From: Melampsora larici-populina 98AG31
Lineage: Eukaryota > Basidiomycota > Pucciniomycetes > Pucciniales > Melampsoraceae
Assembly: GCF_000204055.1 (NCBI RefSeq)
Contig: NW_006768839.1
Coordinates: 124,001-188,000 of the forward strand
Length of the DNA stretch: 64,000 bases
Direction of reading: 5' to 3'
In this document: positions 10,575-26,935 of the stretch, piece by piece
Layout of the letters: each line of letters begins with the position of its first letter
How positions within the stretch are numbered: the first letter of the stretch is position 1
Program-made: the position numbers and the translations under genes
The notes under the pieces: model-generated
The model's database searches: none
Told to the model about the DNA's origin: nothing
What the model saw: the letters and a program-made list of their open reading frames with translations, nothing else

Positions 10575-12823
10575 ACAATATTTTTTGTCAACTAGAATTT
10601 TACTCTATAATTATCTGTTCTTTGTATATGATCTAGCATCGCGTAGACAACATTTACAATCTGTTATCTCTGCTCGAGACATTTTTCTGACCATTACAAT
10701 TCTGTTTTCATCTACCATTGCTTAATGCTTGTATTTGTACCCTGTCGCATTCTTATTCTTATTGACTCCGCCATCCATGACCATTATGTTTCAGGAAATC
10801 AATAGCAAACTTTAGGGCGTACACAACTACCTAATGAATGCATTACGCCTGGCCGCGAAGAAAATGTTCCAAATATTGTATTTTTCAAACCCCCAACACA
10901 TTGTGTTACTAGAAGTCGGTACATGTATTGACATATGGGAATGGGTCGGGAAAAAAAGGCACCGGATAAAGAAGTAACCGGATCACACCACAACTTCCAC
11001 TCTTCATAAGATGATACTTATAGTTTTTACATTTCATAACAGATTATGACATCACGAAAAAATCCACTCTAAGAATCATCTTGGAAAGAGTTGGCAAGAT
11101 AGGATGAAAGCAATTCCCTATTCCCAACATCCGCATCGAAAAAAGTATATTCGAAAAGAATTATTACCTTTTTTCATCCATCTCATTATCCTAGTTTTTT
11201 CCACCTCGAGAACTTTTCCAGTGAAGAAAATTCTTTACCTCCCGCCCGCCCAGCTAAATAAAAGCCTTGTTGTCCCATAATATCAAAATGTCTTTCTTGT
11301 AAATCTTAATAATAGTTGTACGCGCAGAAAAATTGCTAGAGCCGCCCACTTAGAACTCACAATTGTTTCATCTTAAGTCTATATCTCTGTAGCGTTTTTT
11401 CTATCAGTCAGGTTTTATCTTTATGCGAAATCAAACCTGTCCTCGCGGCCGTTTAGAGTGATCACGATACACGTAGTATCCAGAACCAAAAGAGACCCAT
11501 TCCTCTATGATTGTCTCCAGAATCATTGCTTCAAACTACATCCCTATTTTATTAAAAGTCTAAACCATTACTCCTGTGCTATTAATTAATGCCTTTTTGT
11601 GAACACTATTAAATTCACGGAGGGTGTACAAATGATGAGTTCATAAATGGAATGGTGAAAAGGTCCTGATAGTGAGAGAAAAGAAGTTTGTTGAAATTCA
11701 CGAATTGTCAACAGAAAATGACAACGAGGCTTTCCAACCCACCTCGTCGAGAAACTTATCAACTGATCAATCAGAGAGAACCCCAGCATAGGTGTATCTT
11801 CACCTGAAGCAAGCAACCAGAGGTTTTGGAAAGCAGATTTGGCAGTAAAATTGAACATCATGTTTTCATCGTTTTGAAGACCTTACCTTACTGACTTTGA
11901 CATTTTTGTTTACTCTTACTGACCAACAGGCTCACTCTGATTAGACACGTCATTGATTTCAATGATCCCAGAATGACATCACCTGGAATCGTTGGACCCA
12001 GCAGTGGCGTCACGTCGAATAGGTTTGGTGGACTTTCGCCCCGCAATTGATGTCAGAAATCTGACCGTGTGGAGGACATGCATTATTCGGGTGAACCATG
12101 CTTTGAAGCTGTGTAGTCCAATCGTCTGATTTTTCCATCTGGCCGCTTCGTTGTTGACTTGATAAAGACCTACACTAGCCTACATTTCATTATGACAGGC
12201 AGACTGGATGCTAACCTGACTTGTCGCATCCTGTTCTACCGATTACAAGCCAGTCACAAGTTTTGCTCCGATTCAAGGTTGACAAGTCGAAAGAATCAAA
12301 GATTTGAGCGCATATAGTCAGACTTTTCCCTATATGCTTGCTCAGCTCTTCCGCTTGATAAGACCGCAGAGTGTTCGCATCAAGGCTTACTTTTAGTGAA
12401 GCGTTTTACATCTTCTATTCAGCTATTGAAGAAGACAGCGATACCGACATCGCACTGCGAACAGGCTCGCTCGCCGAGAGAGACTTTGTTAGGTTAGCAT
12501 CGCACTGCAACTCGAACCAACCACTCCATCCGGTCCAGGAGATACTTGACAGATCTCTATCAAAGAATCCACAGTCGGTTGACACCCGTCGACGTGAGGT
12601 TATGGCGCAATGAGACGCAACTTGATAGGTCACCGTCCAGTCCAGACGACATTGGCAGTCGTTCACTCGATTGCCTGAACCTGCATCACTGGTAGCCTGC
12701 TTATGCCTATCAAGCCGCAATTGGACCTCAAGGATAACGCCCGATAATTAGGATTCTATTAGCAAGAGATATACCAGAACTAACCCCTTTTCTTCTCTCG
12801 GCCTTCTTATCCTTTATCCATCT
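10575..12823. other. Intergenic region between carboxylesterase genes 1 and 2
   Basis: No gene is supported here. The right part, from roughly 12.1 kb, aligns in patches with DNA upstream of gene 3 (18.89-19.65 kb): shared words include CCAATCGTCTGATTTTTCCATCTGG-like and GCAGAGTGTTCG segments. The duplicated unit therefore includes several hundred bases of upstream DNA. The rest (10.6-12.0 kb) looks non-coding. Confidence 0.5.
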
Positions 12824-12844
12824 TGTAGCCACTCCGCGGTCTAC
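12824..12844 (+). promoter_or_regulatory. Conserved upstream motif, carboxylesterase gene 2
   Basis: TGTAGCCACTCCGCGGTCTA lies 85 bp before the start codon. It shares the core CCGCGGTCTACA with gene 3 and matches the gene 1 motif with few differences, at nearly the same distance from ATG. Confidence 0.45.
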
Positions 12845-12908
12845 ACAATATCTTCACTCATTCTTGACCTGTGTAATAATTTATTCGAGTGACAAACGTA
12901 CATACATC

Positions 12909-15900
12909 ATGGTATCTTCATTATACTTTCTTTTTAGCCTTGTAGGCCTCCAATACGCATCCGCTGCTACCCTTCCGCAACCAGGTAAGTCTCATCACCT
13001 AGAACATCCACATATTTTCCCTCCTCATTTGAACTGAAAATTCTTGATTCCAACTTGGCGGAAAGTGGCTACGGAAAGTCATTCTCGTCGAAGTGGTCTT
13101 CTCGGATTGGGCGATGTCCCAGTACTAGGCCCCTTAGTTGATAAAACCACCTCAAACTTACTGCCAACAGACAATCAGAATGCGCGACAAGTACCCTCTG
13201 GCACGGGATCTGTAAAAGTTGTTTTGGACTACGGCGATTTCAATGGAAACACCAACAACGGGGTCGACCAGTTTTATGGCATTCCATATGTAATCACTTT
13301 ATCATATGATCATCTTCAATATGCATCACCAGTTCACGCCTTTTTTATACCTTACTTGCATTTTACATAGGCCGAACCACCTGTCGGCGCACGTAGATTG
13401 ACAAACCCCATATTTCCTTTGGGAAAGTATCCCAATTTTGATGCTACGGTTTGTCTCGTGTTTTTCTTTGCTTCATGAATCTATCGCGAGCTCTGAAATC
13501 CCACTTACACATTCAACTCTTCGTATTTTTTCATGGATAGAGGACACCATCCAGTTGTGCTCAGCAAGTCCTCACGGGAGGAGGAAATCCACTCTTCGAC
13601 ATCGCATCCGTTGTCACTGACGAACTTGACAAACTTCCAATTTATGCACCAGGAATTGGGGGTCAAGAAGACTGCCTCACTTTAGATGTAAGGCAAACAC
13701 TTTTTTCGCGGAACTAATTCGTACCTGACCCTTTGACGCTTTCTTCCGCATTACGCCAGATCTTACGACCTACAGGGATCCAAAAGGGGGCCAATTTACC
13801 TGTCATGTTTTGGATATGTAAGTATCACATTCAACTGGGGTATATGCACCTGCATTCTTTGATATCTCACATGCATTCTGAAATTGATAACCTTTATACC
13901 ATGTGTTTTAGACCCAGGGGACTTTGCATTTGGTTCATCAACACTACTTCAAGGTAATAATTGGGTTGAAAAAAGTGTTGCCTTGGGCCAACCTGTCATT
14001 TTTGTCGCAATCAATCACAGAATGGGGGTAAGAGGCTTCTCTTTCATTCTGATGCATATAGCTCTTCGCAAGGCTCATGCAAACATTTGACTAGGCCTTC
14101 GGATTCCTCGGAGGGAAACAAGTTGGCGCTGCAGGAGTGGGTAATCTCGGCTTGAAAGACCAGCGTCTGGCGATGAAATGGGTCCAAGTAAGTCTCTCCA
14201 ATGTAAAAGTTATCATATCTTTATACCTGACATTGTCTTCTTCTTTTCTTGGTCGTGTAGCAACATATCTCTGAGTTTGGTGGAGACCCTGCTAAAGTCA
14301 TGCTTTTTGGGGAATCATGTAAGCACAGCCTACACAAACCATATGGGACGCAATATTGATGGAATGTTTTGCAGCTGGCTCCATCTCTATCTCACATCAT
14401 CTCTTCATCAACAACGGAGATAACGAGGGACTTTTCAGAGCTGCCATCTGCGAATCCGGGAGTGCTTTCCCAGTTGGAAGTCAGTCAAATTTTTACTTAC
14501 ACACCTTTTATACCCGATGACATCCACATTCATCACTTTCAATTGTTTTTTTCACCAGCTTTGGCCGAAGGAGCTGGTCAAACCACTTACGATGCCATCT
14601 TGAAAGACATTGGTTGCGCGGATAAGCCTGATGCATTGGCGTGCCTGAGAAGTGTGGATTTTGCTACCTTATAGTCAGCTCCTTTCAACAATATCGTGGC
14701 TCGAAAGCATTTACTCATCGCACTTCACAACGTAGCGCTGCATCAAACCGATTACCAGGACCTTTCTCCGGAGGCTCATATCCCTTAGCTTATGCTCGTA
14801 AGCCCAATTTCGCGACCTCCTTATCATTATGTTAGTATTTAGGCTGATTTACGCCACTCTCCCATCATCCTGTGCCACGTTTTTTAGCGTACGTCGATGG
14901 TGAGTCATTTCTTCTATTTTATATTCAAAAACAGTGGGGATAATGAAAAACCTCGACTTTCAGGAGAATTTGTCACAGGAAGTATGGAAGATAATCTCGA
15001 AGCCGGAAAGTGTGAGTCCTAACGCTTTCTCGAGATCCTTTCATCATATCGCTATAGACTGAACCTTTTCCTTTTCAGTTGCGCGCGTGTCGTTGATCAC
15101 CGGAGCAGAAGATGATGAAGGAACATTGCTAACTCTAGGCGTGGCTCCTTCGATCCTCACCGAGTCAAACTTGAAAAAATGTAAGCATATCCATATCGCT
15201 ACACTCAAGTTGATGCTCATAATATTTCGCATATCCACACACTAGATCTGTCACGCTTGGTACCAAAAGCTACACAAGAGCAAATTGAATTCGTCACCAA
15301 GGCTTATCCTCAAGACCCAACACAAGGTTCCCCTTTCAACACAGGATTACTCAATACTCTTACCCCAGTCTTTAAACAATATGCAGGTGAGATACAGATT
15401 GACCATCATATCTGTTTGAGCTTGATACTAATTCAATTGAACCTCGTACTTTCCTTAGCTATCTTTGGTGACGTAGGGTTCCAGGTTCGTAACACAATGG
15501 TCCCTTTTCATTTAACAACATTCTAAAATCAAAAATTCTTTTTGTTTTATAGGGATTACGTCGTCTAGTCTCCAGGCAGGTTAACAGACATATGCCAACC
15601 TGGGGTTACATTGACCGTGGGATGAAATCAACCCCCATTCTAGGTAAGGCGGTCTTATAATTTGCAACATTCATAAAATATAGTGCTAACAATCCTTTTC
15701 ATCAGGCTCAACTCACACCGTCGAATTACTCTCCACTTTTGGTATCATTCCTGGACCTAGAGCTGATGATTTCCAATCTCGCTGGATAGCATTTGCTAAC
15801 AATCTAGACCCTAATGTACCAGGACTTCCCAGATGGGAGAACTACGGAGGACCAAGTGGGACAGATGATTTTAAAGGAAATGTACTTCAATTCCAATCAT

Positions 15901-15995
15901 CTGGTTCAACTGGAACTATCCCTGATGATTTTAGATCAACTCAAATTAATTATTATTTGGATAATCTCAAGACTTTCAGACTTATTTCTGCATAA
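12909..15995 (+). CDS. Secreted type-B carboxylesterase/lipase, paralogue 2
   Basis: This is the full-length paralogue of the esterase at 19755-22852, with the same 18-exon layout and about 613 residues. A signal peptide (MVSSLYFLFSLVGLQYASA) is followed by VATESHSRRSGLLGLGDVPV and the same landmarks: AEPPVGARRLTNPIF, PGDFAFGSSTLLQG, FGES|SGSISISHHLF with the nucleophile Ser, the 12-nt microexon for PYVDG (14888-14899), EDDEGTLLTLG and GSTHTVELLSTFGIIPGPRA. Every exon I checked joins in phase and no stop interrupts it. It lies between its two paralogues in the same orientation, with similar 3' flanks (the stretch after each stop contains TATTCGCTGAAG-like sequence), which points to tandem duplication. 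Predicted role: extracellular ester hydrolysis; substrate unknown. Confidence 0.9.
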
Positions 15996-18411
15996 AAGTA
16001 AATTTCTTAACCACACATATTTATTGGAATCCTCATTGTATACTTATTACATATTTAGCCTTGTTATCATACTCTGTACATCTCGTCATTCGCTGAAGCC
16101 CACTTTTAACAAACACACCTGTATAACACGCAATTTAGAAAACCATTACCACAATGCAAAACTTTACAAAGCCCAATAAACCCTGCAACAGCAGCCTTCA
16201 AGCTTCCAAATAAGTGAGAACTTCATGAGATGAGGCATGAATAGTGTCATCTACCATGTGGCAAATCTTGCAACCCGCTTTGAAATTCACAGTAAGCTGT
16301 GATCTCCTTGTAAGGGCGGAAGTGTGACATTAAGTAGAGATGTGTAATCACAGTATGGATTTAGACAGTTGGTACTGGGTAGATAGTCTGTTTCATTCAC
16401 CCCTTTACAGTTCTCTTTTTTCCCCATGGTTTTCACTTCTTGTTCCTATTGTTTTATTGTTTATTTTATACTGTTTTCTGATCTTTGAAGTGCTGGACTA
16501 GCAATTGATTTAAGGGGGTTAGATAAATCCCCGCTCCTTCAAGAGCTTGCACCAAGACTTTGACCCAGTGAATGTGTATAGTACACTCCACCTCACACTC
16601 CTATGCCAAATTTTCATTTTCTCAAAAAGCCAAGCTGCAAAAATCAAATCACATTGATCACATGGTCTTCATATTTGTATAGCTTAAATTACAAGCACAA
16701 AATATCACGTTTTCAGGGCACTGAGCCAGGAGGATTGATGGATGCTCACTCACTTTCATGTTGCCAATCAATACAAATGGTGATTGCTTCAAGTGCGCCA
16801 TGTGGTCTTTTCTTCTGATCAACTAACTAGTAACAGTCCATCCTTGTTAGTTGTGCATACAAATAGTTTGGAAAATTACCAAGGATTGGTGCCAGTGGTA
16901 GGAGTTTGATTAATGTGAGATACAGTCTGAAAGTTGTATTGATATTGTGCTTGCTTCAAAAGTATGCCACCTTGATTGTCTTCTTGACCTTTGTGACAGA
17001 TATCCACAACATAAAGATCATGCTCCCTCATCCTCTCTGTATGAACCATGCAAGACCCTGTGAGATGAAAGTACATAGGCTCAGGGATCTCTAGAGCTCT
17101 TCCAACAATATGTGAGCATCAATTTAACATACAAATTCACTAGTGATCCTGAGGCACTTCCTCACATCCCTTCAGAAGTCTGATTCCACTTCATCCATGA
17201 AAATGGGGAGTGCTTCAGTTTACCACAGAATGATTTGCTAGCAGGAACATATTTCATTGGGATTTGACAAGTTTTGGAAAAACCAAGATTTTAAGTTTCT
17301 GTAAAAATTCAGAACCTACCTGTACATTTTGAGTATTGCGATTGGACAGTCTTTCTGTTGTGAGGAGCCATATGGAAACTAATGATTTTTTGCAATCTGA
17401 TCAAGTTGAAGCAGAAAGATAGAATTTCTTATAGGTCCTGAGTGATTGATCAAATTGTGTTGAATTTATTGTTTTGTTTTATTATTCAAACATTTGCAGT
17501 CTGGCTTAAAAGTCATATACTGCATCAAAACACTTTGTTACATGGGTTTGTCTTGTTTTCATTATTTCAAATTTGACCAATTTGTGAAATATCATCATCT
17601 CATTATGTAACATCATTTCATTTCATTTCATTTTCTCCTTTAGTACCTGAACCTGTTCAAGTCACAGTCTTGGATTCCTTTGTCTTCATCTGACTGTATC
17701 CTTTTATAACCTTACTATAAGATTTGTCAGAGTACTTTGACTTGTACTGAGATCAATTGTTTTATTTGGATTCAGGTAATAAATCATGTTGCTGATCTGG
17801 CTGTATCCTCTTATAATCTTACTATCAGATTTGTCAAAGTATCTTTCCTTTAAAGTTTACTAAGATGAATTGTTTTTGAGATTTCACTTGATTTCTCCAT
17901 GATACTGGATAATATTTGTTGATCAGTTTAGCACATTTGTTAAATTAAGGCATGGTGGTTGTGATGGATCTACTGTGGTTCATCAGAGGAACATTCAATG
18001 GGTGTATGTCCAATTGGTCAACTCAAAGTTTAGTGACAACCATGGATTTCCCAATCTGATAGCCAAATCAAACATCCTGTTTTGCTTGTTTTATAACAAC
18101 TCTATCTTACTGATTTAGATGATCTTTTACTTTTACAGGCTTTGGGAACCACAATTGTTGGATACTTCAATCACATCATCTGGAATTGAGGCACTCGTAG
18201 ATTGAAGATACCCTCAAGTTCAAACGGGCTATGTCACAGTGACGATTTTGAGGTTCAAGGGTATCAGGTATGGCCATGACTCTAACCAGGTTCAAAGCTA
18301 TTACTTCAGAGCGTTGAGCAGAGATGTATCTGAGCCCTCATCCAGTAATCACAACATCTTGAAGCAGCTTGATGTAGTCACATATCCACACAGCGGTGTA
18401 ACCACCAAAGA
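15996..18411. other. Intergenic region between carboxylesterase genes 2 and 3
   Basis: No coding region is supported. Two features stand out: an imperfect direct duplication of about 80 bp (17688-17765 and 17796-17877, sharing TGTATCC.CTTATAA.CTTACTAT.AGATTTGTCA), and a small hairpin at 18206-18268 with arms GATACCCTCAAGTTCAAA and its imperfect inverse. Confidence 0.45.
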
Positions 18412-18729
18412 GCAATGTTGGACCGCTGGCTGCCAATTGGCAAAAACGCGCAATGCATTGCGACGCACTGCAACGGCTGTGCTGGCCTTTGCACCGCATC
18501 GCAGCGACTGTACAATACAATATCCATGCAGGGCCGGAGTCCCAGGGGTTGCGGTGCGCAACGGGGCGCCTAGCTTGCAATCCAGCTTTTCGATCTGACT
18601 TGGGGTTTTCGCTGTTGCCGCCGAGTGCGTTGCGCGCAGCGCAACGAGTTTTCCTTCGTCCGGTACGTTACTCCCCGCTGTGATGCGCTGCAGTCCCTCA
18701 TCGCGAGCAAGCACAGCGGTCAACGTTGC
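18412..18729. mobile_element. Candidate GC-rich MITE
   Basis: The terminal repeats are GCAATGTTGGACCGCTG (left) and CAGCGGTCAACGTTGC (right), inverted with one mismatch, flanked by AAGA on both sides (18408-18411 and 18730-18733). The 318-bp interior is GC-rich and full of GCGTTGCG-type words, including the self-complementary TTGCGCGCAGCGCAA-like stretch near 18630. Long open frames on both strands follow from the composition. The 4-bp duplication could be chance. Confidence 0.45.
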
Positions 18730-19664
18730 AAGAAGTCGCTCATTCTCGTCGAATGCGAGGCACATGTGATAGGTTGGAGGTCATTGGTCATCAGTGGATC
18801 TCGAGAACCTAGCTGTGAGCCTGTGTGGAGTACTCCGGCTGTTTGGGTGGATCAGACTTTGATGATGTGCCAATCCATACATAGCGTGCAGTTCGGTCGT
18901 CCGATCTTTTCATCTGGTCCAGTGGCCGCTCCGTTGTCACTTCGGCTTCTTTGTCCGCAATTCAACCTAACATGTGTTCCGCATTGCATTGAGCTGCTTA
19001 AAACTTCTTCAACCTCCACTTCCTTATGATAGGCGAGCCGGAAGAAAACTTGACTCTTGTCGTATCCTCTTTTACTTACGTGACAATCATAAGGCTTGTT
19101 GGGCGAGCCGTTCTGAGGTTGGAAAGATGAAATAATTGAAGATTTGAGTGGATGTAGTCCAGCTGGTTCTACTTCAGCGCAGAGTGTTCGAAATCATGGG
19201 TTACTTAATTGAGTAAAGCGCGGTCTATATAACGCCGATAGTATACCGATATCGCAATGCATCTCTACGCTATGAGGCCCACAAGATATCCCGCAAACAC
19301 AAGTTATTCAATGCCTTTGCATACTCTTCGTCATATCACAGCATCATTTGCTACCACATCTTTCGTCATAGTCCCCAGTCATGTCCATGCCATTTTGCTC
19401 TAATCAACACAAAAGGTTCTAGCGCAATGAGGCAGAATCTATTCTCATCTGAATTACATTCTTCCAGTCGAGACTCCAAACTACGAAAGGAGATGTCCTT
19501 AAGATTGCCTGACTCTAGAACACCAACAGCCTGCTTATCCCCGCCAACGTGCAGTTTGACCTCCACTGGGATACATAGTCACCTGCAGATAGCAAGGGAC
19601 CGATAGATAGCAAGGGATATATTAGAGGCACTCTTGGCTCGACCTTATTTTTGACCAGCGTTAT
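18730..19664. other. Upstream region of carboxylesterase gene 3
   Basis: No gene was seen. From about 18.89 kb this stretch aligns in patches with the region upstream of gene 2, showing that the duplicated block reaches roughly 0.8-0.9 kb before the coding sequence. Confidence 0.45.
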
Positions 19665-19685
19665 TGTAGACACCCCGCGGTCTAC
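19665..19685 (+). promoter_or_regulatory. Conserved dyad motif upstream of carboxylesterase gene 3
   Basis: TGTAGACACCCCGCGGTCTA begins 90 bp upstream of ATG. GTAGAC and GTCTAC form an inverted pair around CACCCCGCG, making this the most symmetrical of the three copies. A binding site for a zinc-cluster or similar regulator is possible but inferred. Confidence 0.45.
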
Positions 19686-19754
19686 ATAAACTCTTCACTC
19701 ATCTTACATTTTTGTTATACTCATCTCCATCAAATAGATATATATATTAATATC

Positions 19755-22852
<3,098 letters not shown>

Positions 22853-23240
22853 ATATGATATTTTCTTATTGACACATGTTTATTGACAGTTGTCATGATT
22901 TGATGGTTGTATACTTAGCCGTGTTATCACGCTCTTTTCCTCTATTTATTCGCTGAAGTGTGTACCACATGAATTAAAATGAGGTAATATAAGTCAAGAC
23001 AGAACCAATCTGACTGTACACAGACTGAGTTGTGAGGAAGATAGATTGCATGAAACTAATAAAATAACACAATGAGTCAAAAATCCTACCAATCCTAATA
23101 TCCTATTTCTTAAGCATCAAAAGTAAAAGAGAAATAAATTAAAGTAATTTGAAAAAAGAATTCCTATGATGAACCCACCCAAAATAATACAATACTTAAC
23201 AATATATTTACACAAAGGTTAAAGTTTCATTCGAGTCATA

Positions 23241-24600
23241 TTAATTAACAGTCTCAAATGGATGTCGAACCAATTTTTCATATAAATGGAGTGGTAAATC
23301 TCGTATGAAAACATTAGTTAAAAGGATCACTTGACGTGCTTCTAGTGTTGGAAACTTTCTCAAGATGGCCATTGGACTATTTCAAAGCGAGAGTTAATCA
23401 TTCAAGTTTTGATGAAAGAAATCAGTAAAGAGCACTTACGAAGGATGAGCCAAGACTCTTTCACGCATCATGTATAGTTGTGAGATAACACATAAGACAT
23501 TTAATCCTACTCCAAAGGCTAATAAGTAATCCCATAGTTGAAGCACTTGATCCAACGGTTCTGTACAAGCGCAGAGCGTCAAAACAGCTGCAGAGAGAAA
23601 TGAATTTGGTCACTTTGAGATCCAGAAAGAATAGTAACAGAAGAATGAAACTAACAGGGAAATGCGTAAATCTCAGCTCGTAAATTCTTCGTGCTAAGAT
23701 AATGAAATAATTCAGGATCCACAATTTCGAGGCATTCGTCTAGTAACTAAAACCCAATTAAAAATCATCAGTTTTGAAGAAAAAATAATGATGACAAAGT
23801 AGATGATCACTGAACTTGTAATGCAGAATGAACACCTTCAAGTGTAGGTTGAACGTATAATGGACAATGGAATTCAATAAATCTAGTAAAGCAAAAGAAT
23901 GCTTCTAGTTCGGATGGAAGGGTATAAAGAAAAGGTGCAGCGAGTACGTTCATTCCTTGAACGTAAGTGAAATCATATTGTGATTCACCAGTACCACCAT
24001 CTTGAGACATATCTACAAAGAAATTTGAAAAAAAAAACCACACATTAATTTTCGTTAGATCGATTAAATTTTGAATAGAAATGAATGTTTACCATGAGAT
24101 CTAGAAACAAAAGCTTCAAGTAATCTAACTAACATTTGATCTGAAACTCGAGTTTGAAAAGATGAATCGGTTGCTAAAGTTCTAAAAGTATCATTTGTGA
24201 TTTTCTTATACCAAGCTGAAGGAGGTCTTGAAACTAAATCAAAATAATATTCTGCTTTACAATCTAATGCTCCTAATAAAATTTTCCAAGTTGTTGAACG
24301 TAAATGAGTAGCTTCTTCCTAAACCATTCAAATATCAACGACATTCATTAGTGTGTTTTGTTTTTCAATTTTTTTTTGAGTATGTAGAATTTGTGAAAAT
24401 GGTTAGATTTGGAAATGTACTTCGTCATATGGATCTGTTAAGATTAATCTACGAAGAGATTGATGAGCTTGATCGATTTCATGATCTGTTCTATTTGAGT
24501 TTTCAGGCCATAATAATTTTGAAAAAGTTTTAGATCGAAGGGTTAGTTTGGTAGGTGAGTTTTGTGTAGTTTTTTGACTGTTTAACTTTATATTTGACAT
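23241..24600 (-). CDS. BUB2: BUB2/Cdc16-type TBC-domain GTPase-activating protein
   Basis: Six exons on the minus strand give about 325 residues (yeast Bub2 has 306). The TBC hallmarks are LRSTTWKILLG, then WYKKITNDTFRTL with the Arg-finger motif, and FTYVQGMNVLAAPFLYTLP with the Tyr-x-Gln finger. LEAFFCFTRFIEFHCPLY, DECLEIVDPELFHYL and LQLWDYLLAFGVGLNVL follow in family order, and the protein ends near LHLYEKLVRHPFETVN. In yeasts this protein, with Bfa1/Byr4, is the GAP for the Tem1/Spg1 GTPase at the spindle pole and restrains mitotic exit or septation. Exon 1 is 24600-24421, exon 2 24318-24093, exon 3 24012-23816, and three more exons run to the stop at 23241. The assignment to BUB2 rather than another TBC protein rests on length and motif wording. 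Confidence 0.85.
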
Positions 24601-26429
24601 TGCTCGTTTCCGTGATAAAGAATGTTGGAAGTGAATGGTGATGAGTTGAGTTGAGTTGAGATGGTTTGGTTTGATTGGTTGTATAATTTTGGTTTTTTGG
24701 TTTGAGCGAGTTCAAGTTCCATGCAATCTACAATCTACAGCCCCGCCTATAAGTCGATCCGCAAGTGAATGAATCAGTTTCTGTAAGAGCACCGCCCAAC
24801 AGAACGGCACCGAAAATTCCTCGGATCTTGACTGGCAGTGCTTGTATGTAGCTATCGGATTTCGACGAGCAGTGCCTAAAATAAATGGCACTTGCCGTGA
24901 AAACGTAACTGCGCTCAATATCTACAATTGTGTATTTCTTGGTAAAAGCTTTGACATCTACAGACTTGCAAACTCGTGCGGAATGACTTCACCTTTCTTG
25001 GGAATTGCGGTACTCGAAGTTGAACACTATGTAGACTGAGTGTCAGTTCACACTCGTGACTCATGAGGCCATGAAGTCTATGCACGCGGCCGGATGTGAT
25101 TGAAAACCAAAATCCTGCTTCTTTAATCTGGTATAAATCTCACAACAAGCAATTATAATTATGAATATGGTTGATTTGAATGGCTTGATGGTTTCGTAGG
25201 TCATCAGACTACTTTTACCTGGAGCGGAGTCAAATGAAAAAAAGATGTAATCAGAATACTTATAAGCAGAGAGTCTTCGAGTCATTCTCACTCCAATTAT
25301 GTTAATTAATGATATCTTGGATGAATCTTCGGTTAAGTGGAATTATTGAGCTGATTTGGAATTTCTGGGGTTCCAAACTTGGGACATCAGCTGATGTGCA
25401 GCCAAAAAGGGGAAATTCTGATATATATCTTTTTATTTTCATACAAACCAAGGGCAGAGTGATGAGTATGTCGTTCAGAAACTAAGATTGCATACAGATT
25501 TGAAAAGGGTGAAGGACCCATATTTGAAGAGAAGATTGAGTGTGAATGGGCCTTGACTATAGGTTTCCTACTATGTTGATCCAATGACAAGTTGCTCGCC
25601 ATGTCTTTCATACTTTTGCATACTAAAAATCATCCGTATTCTTGTCATTTTTAATGATTTTTTAAAGTTGTCCTTCTTTCATTTTGACAAAAAACGCAAG
25701 TTTTTCTATCTTGTATGACCATTAGGCTTGAAGAACCTCATCAAGAGCTCTACATAGAATTTTCTTTCGCTTGAGCTCGAAATATTGATCCTATTGCACA
25801 TTTCTTGACTTCTTTTGTCAATCCATCATTTCTTGGAATCGAGTGCTTCCCCCTCTGTCCCCTTAAGAAATCCACCATGATGTTGTCAATATACCTCAAG
25901 ATGCGCTATTTCTAAAGTATGTGCACGTTTCCTTCCTCAACAAAAACCAAGAAGATGTATTATTACGAACTCGGGGTCAACAATGGGTGATTGCAATCAT
26001 TTCGTGATTTTTTATATTGACTTAAAATTATCCCTACCCAATTTTAGGCCTTGAAAAGACTACTTGAGTCACATTCTCTGTCGATAAATTCACCTTGAGG
26101 ACAAAATTATAATTCTCACTAATTATTGGCTCAAACCTGTTGAAAGTAGATGGCCGAGTCTATGGCCGAGCTAATAGCCGAGTTAATGACCATTTGATAC
26201 TTTTCAAACCAGCCTGAAAGGACTCTTCTGAGATTTTTGGAACTTCTTTTTTTAGAAAATAAATTTCTTTCCAAGCGCGTTTTGTGGATCCAAACATAAT
26301 TACTTCAGAAGAAGGCTAGCGGCCATCACATGGATTCGTGTCAAAGGGTGTGTGAATTATATATCATAAAGGTTTGGCTCCGATTCATGAGATAGGTTGA
26401 TATAGATCAAGAAGAAGTTCCTTAAGCTC

Positions 26430-26672
26430 AGAGTGGCACCATTGTAGGGCATTCGTACCTCTGTTGGTCCCTGTTTCTTTTGACGCGAAGCGGTATTCAA
26501 TGGCACAGACGCATCTCGCACGAGACGGGTCGAGAGGGATCGCGACGCGTCGCCTTACTGACACCATCGTAGTGGGAATGGATGGTGCCGCTGTTGGCGC
26601 CTGTTTCCTTTGCCGGGAGATGTTTATCAATGGTACCTTTAGTGCACCTCGCGAGACTTGACCCGTGCTGTT
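26430..26672. repeat. Imperfect tandem duplication, period about 128 bp
   Basis: Two GC-richer copies lie head to tail. CTGTTGGTCCCTGTTTCTTT at 26462 recurs as CTGTTGGCGCCTGTTTCCTT near 26590, each followed by a (G/A)TATTCAATGGCAC or TTTATCAATGGTAC segment and a CGCACGAGACG or CGCGAGACTTG segment. The copies have diverged by many substitutions. Confidence 0.55.
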
Positions 26673-26935
26673 GGTACATGACATTGGCCAGTTGGTATGT
26701 TGGCATTGGTGCGACAGAAGAAGAAATAGAATCATCAATCAAACAAAAGGTCGAGGAATTGGTTGAGAATATGGAACTTGAACTAATTCCAGGCACTTTG
26801 AGGTGGTCAGAATAGATTAGCCATAGCTTTGATTGAGAAGTTCAAGTTGATTTGACTTTGGTTTCGGGTGAGCTCCCCGCCGGCTCCGATGCTCTCCCGG
26901 AGAAGTATTTGTCTTACTCTGCCGTATCTGTCCCG

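Noticed and set aside
18239..18765. 138- and 119-codon open frames on opposite strands
   Set aside because: They coincide with the GC-rich candidate MITE and have no recognisable protein features.
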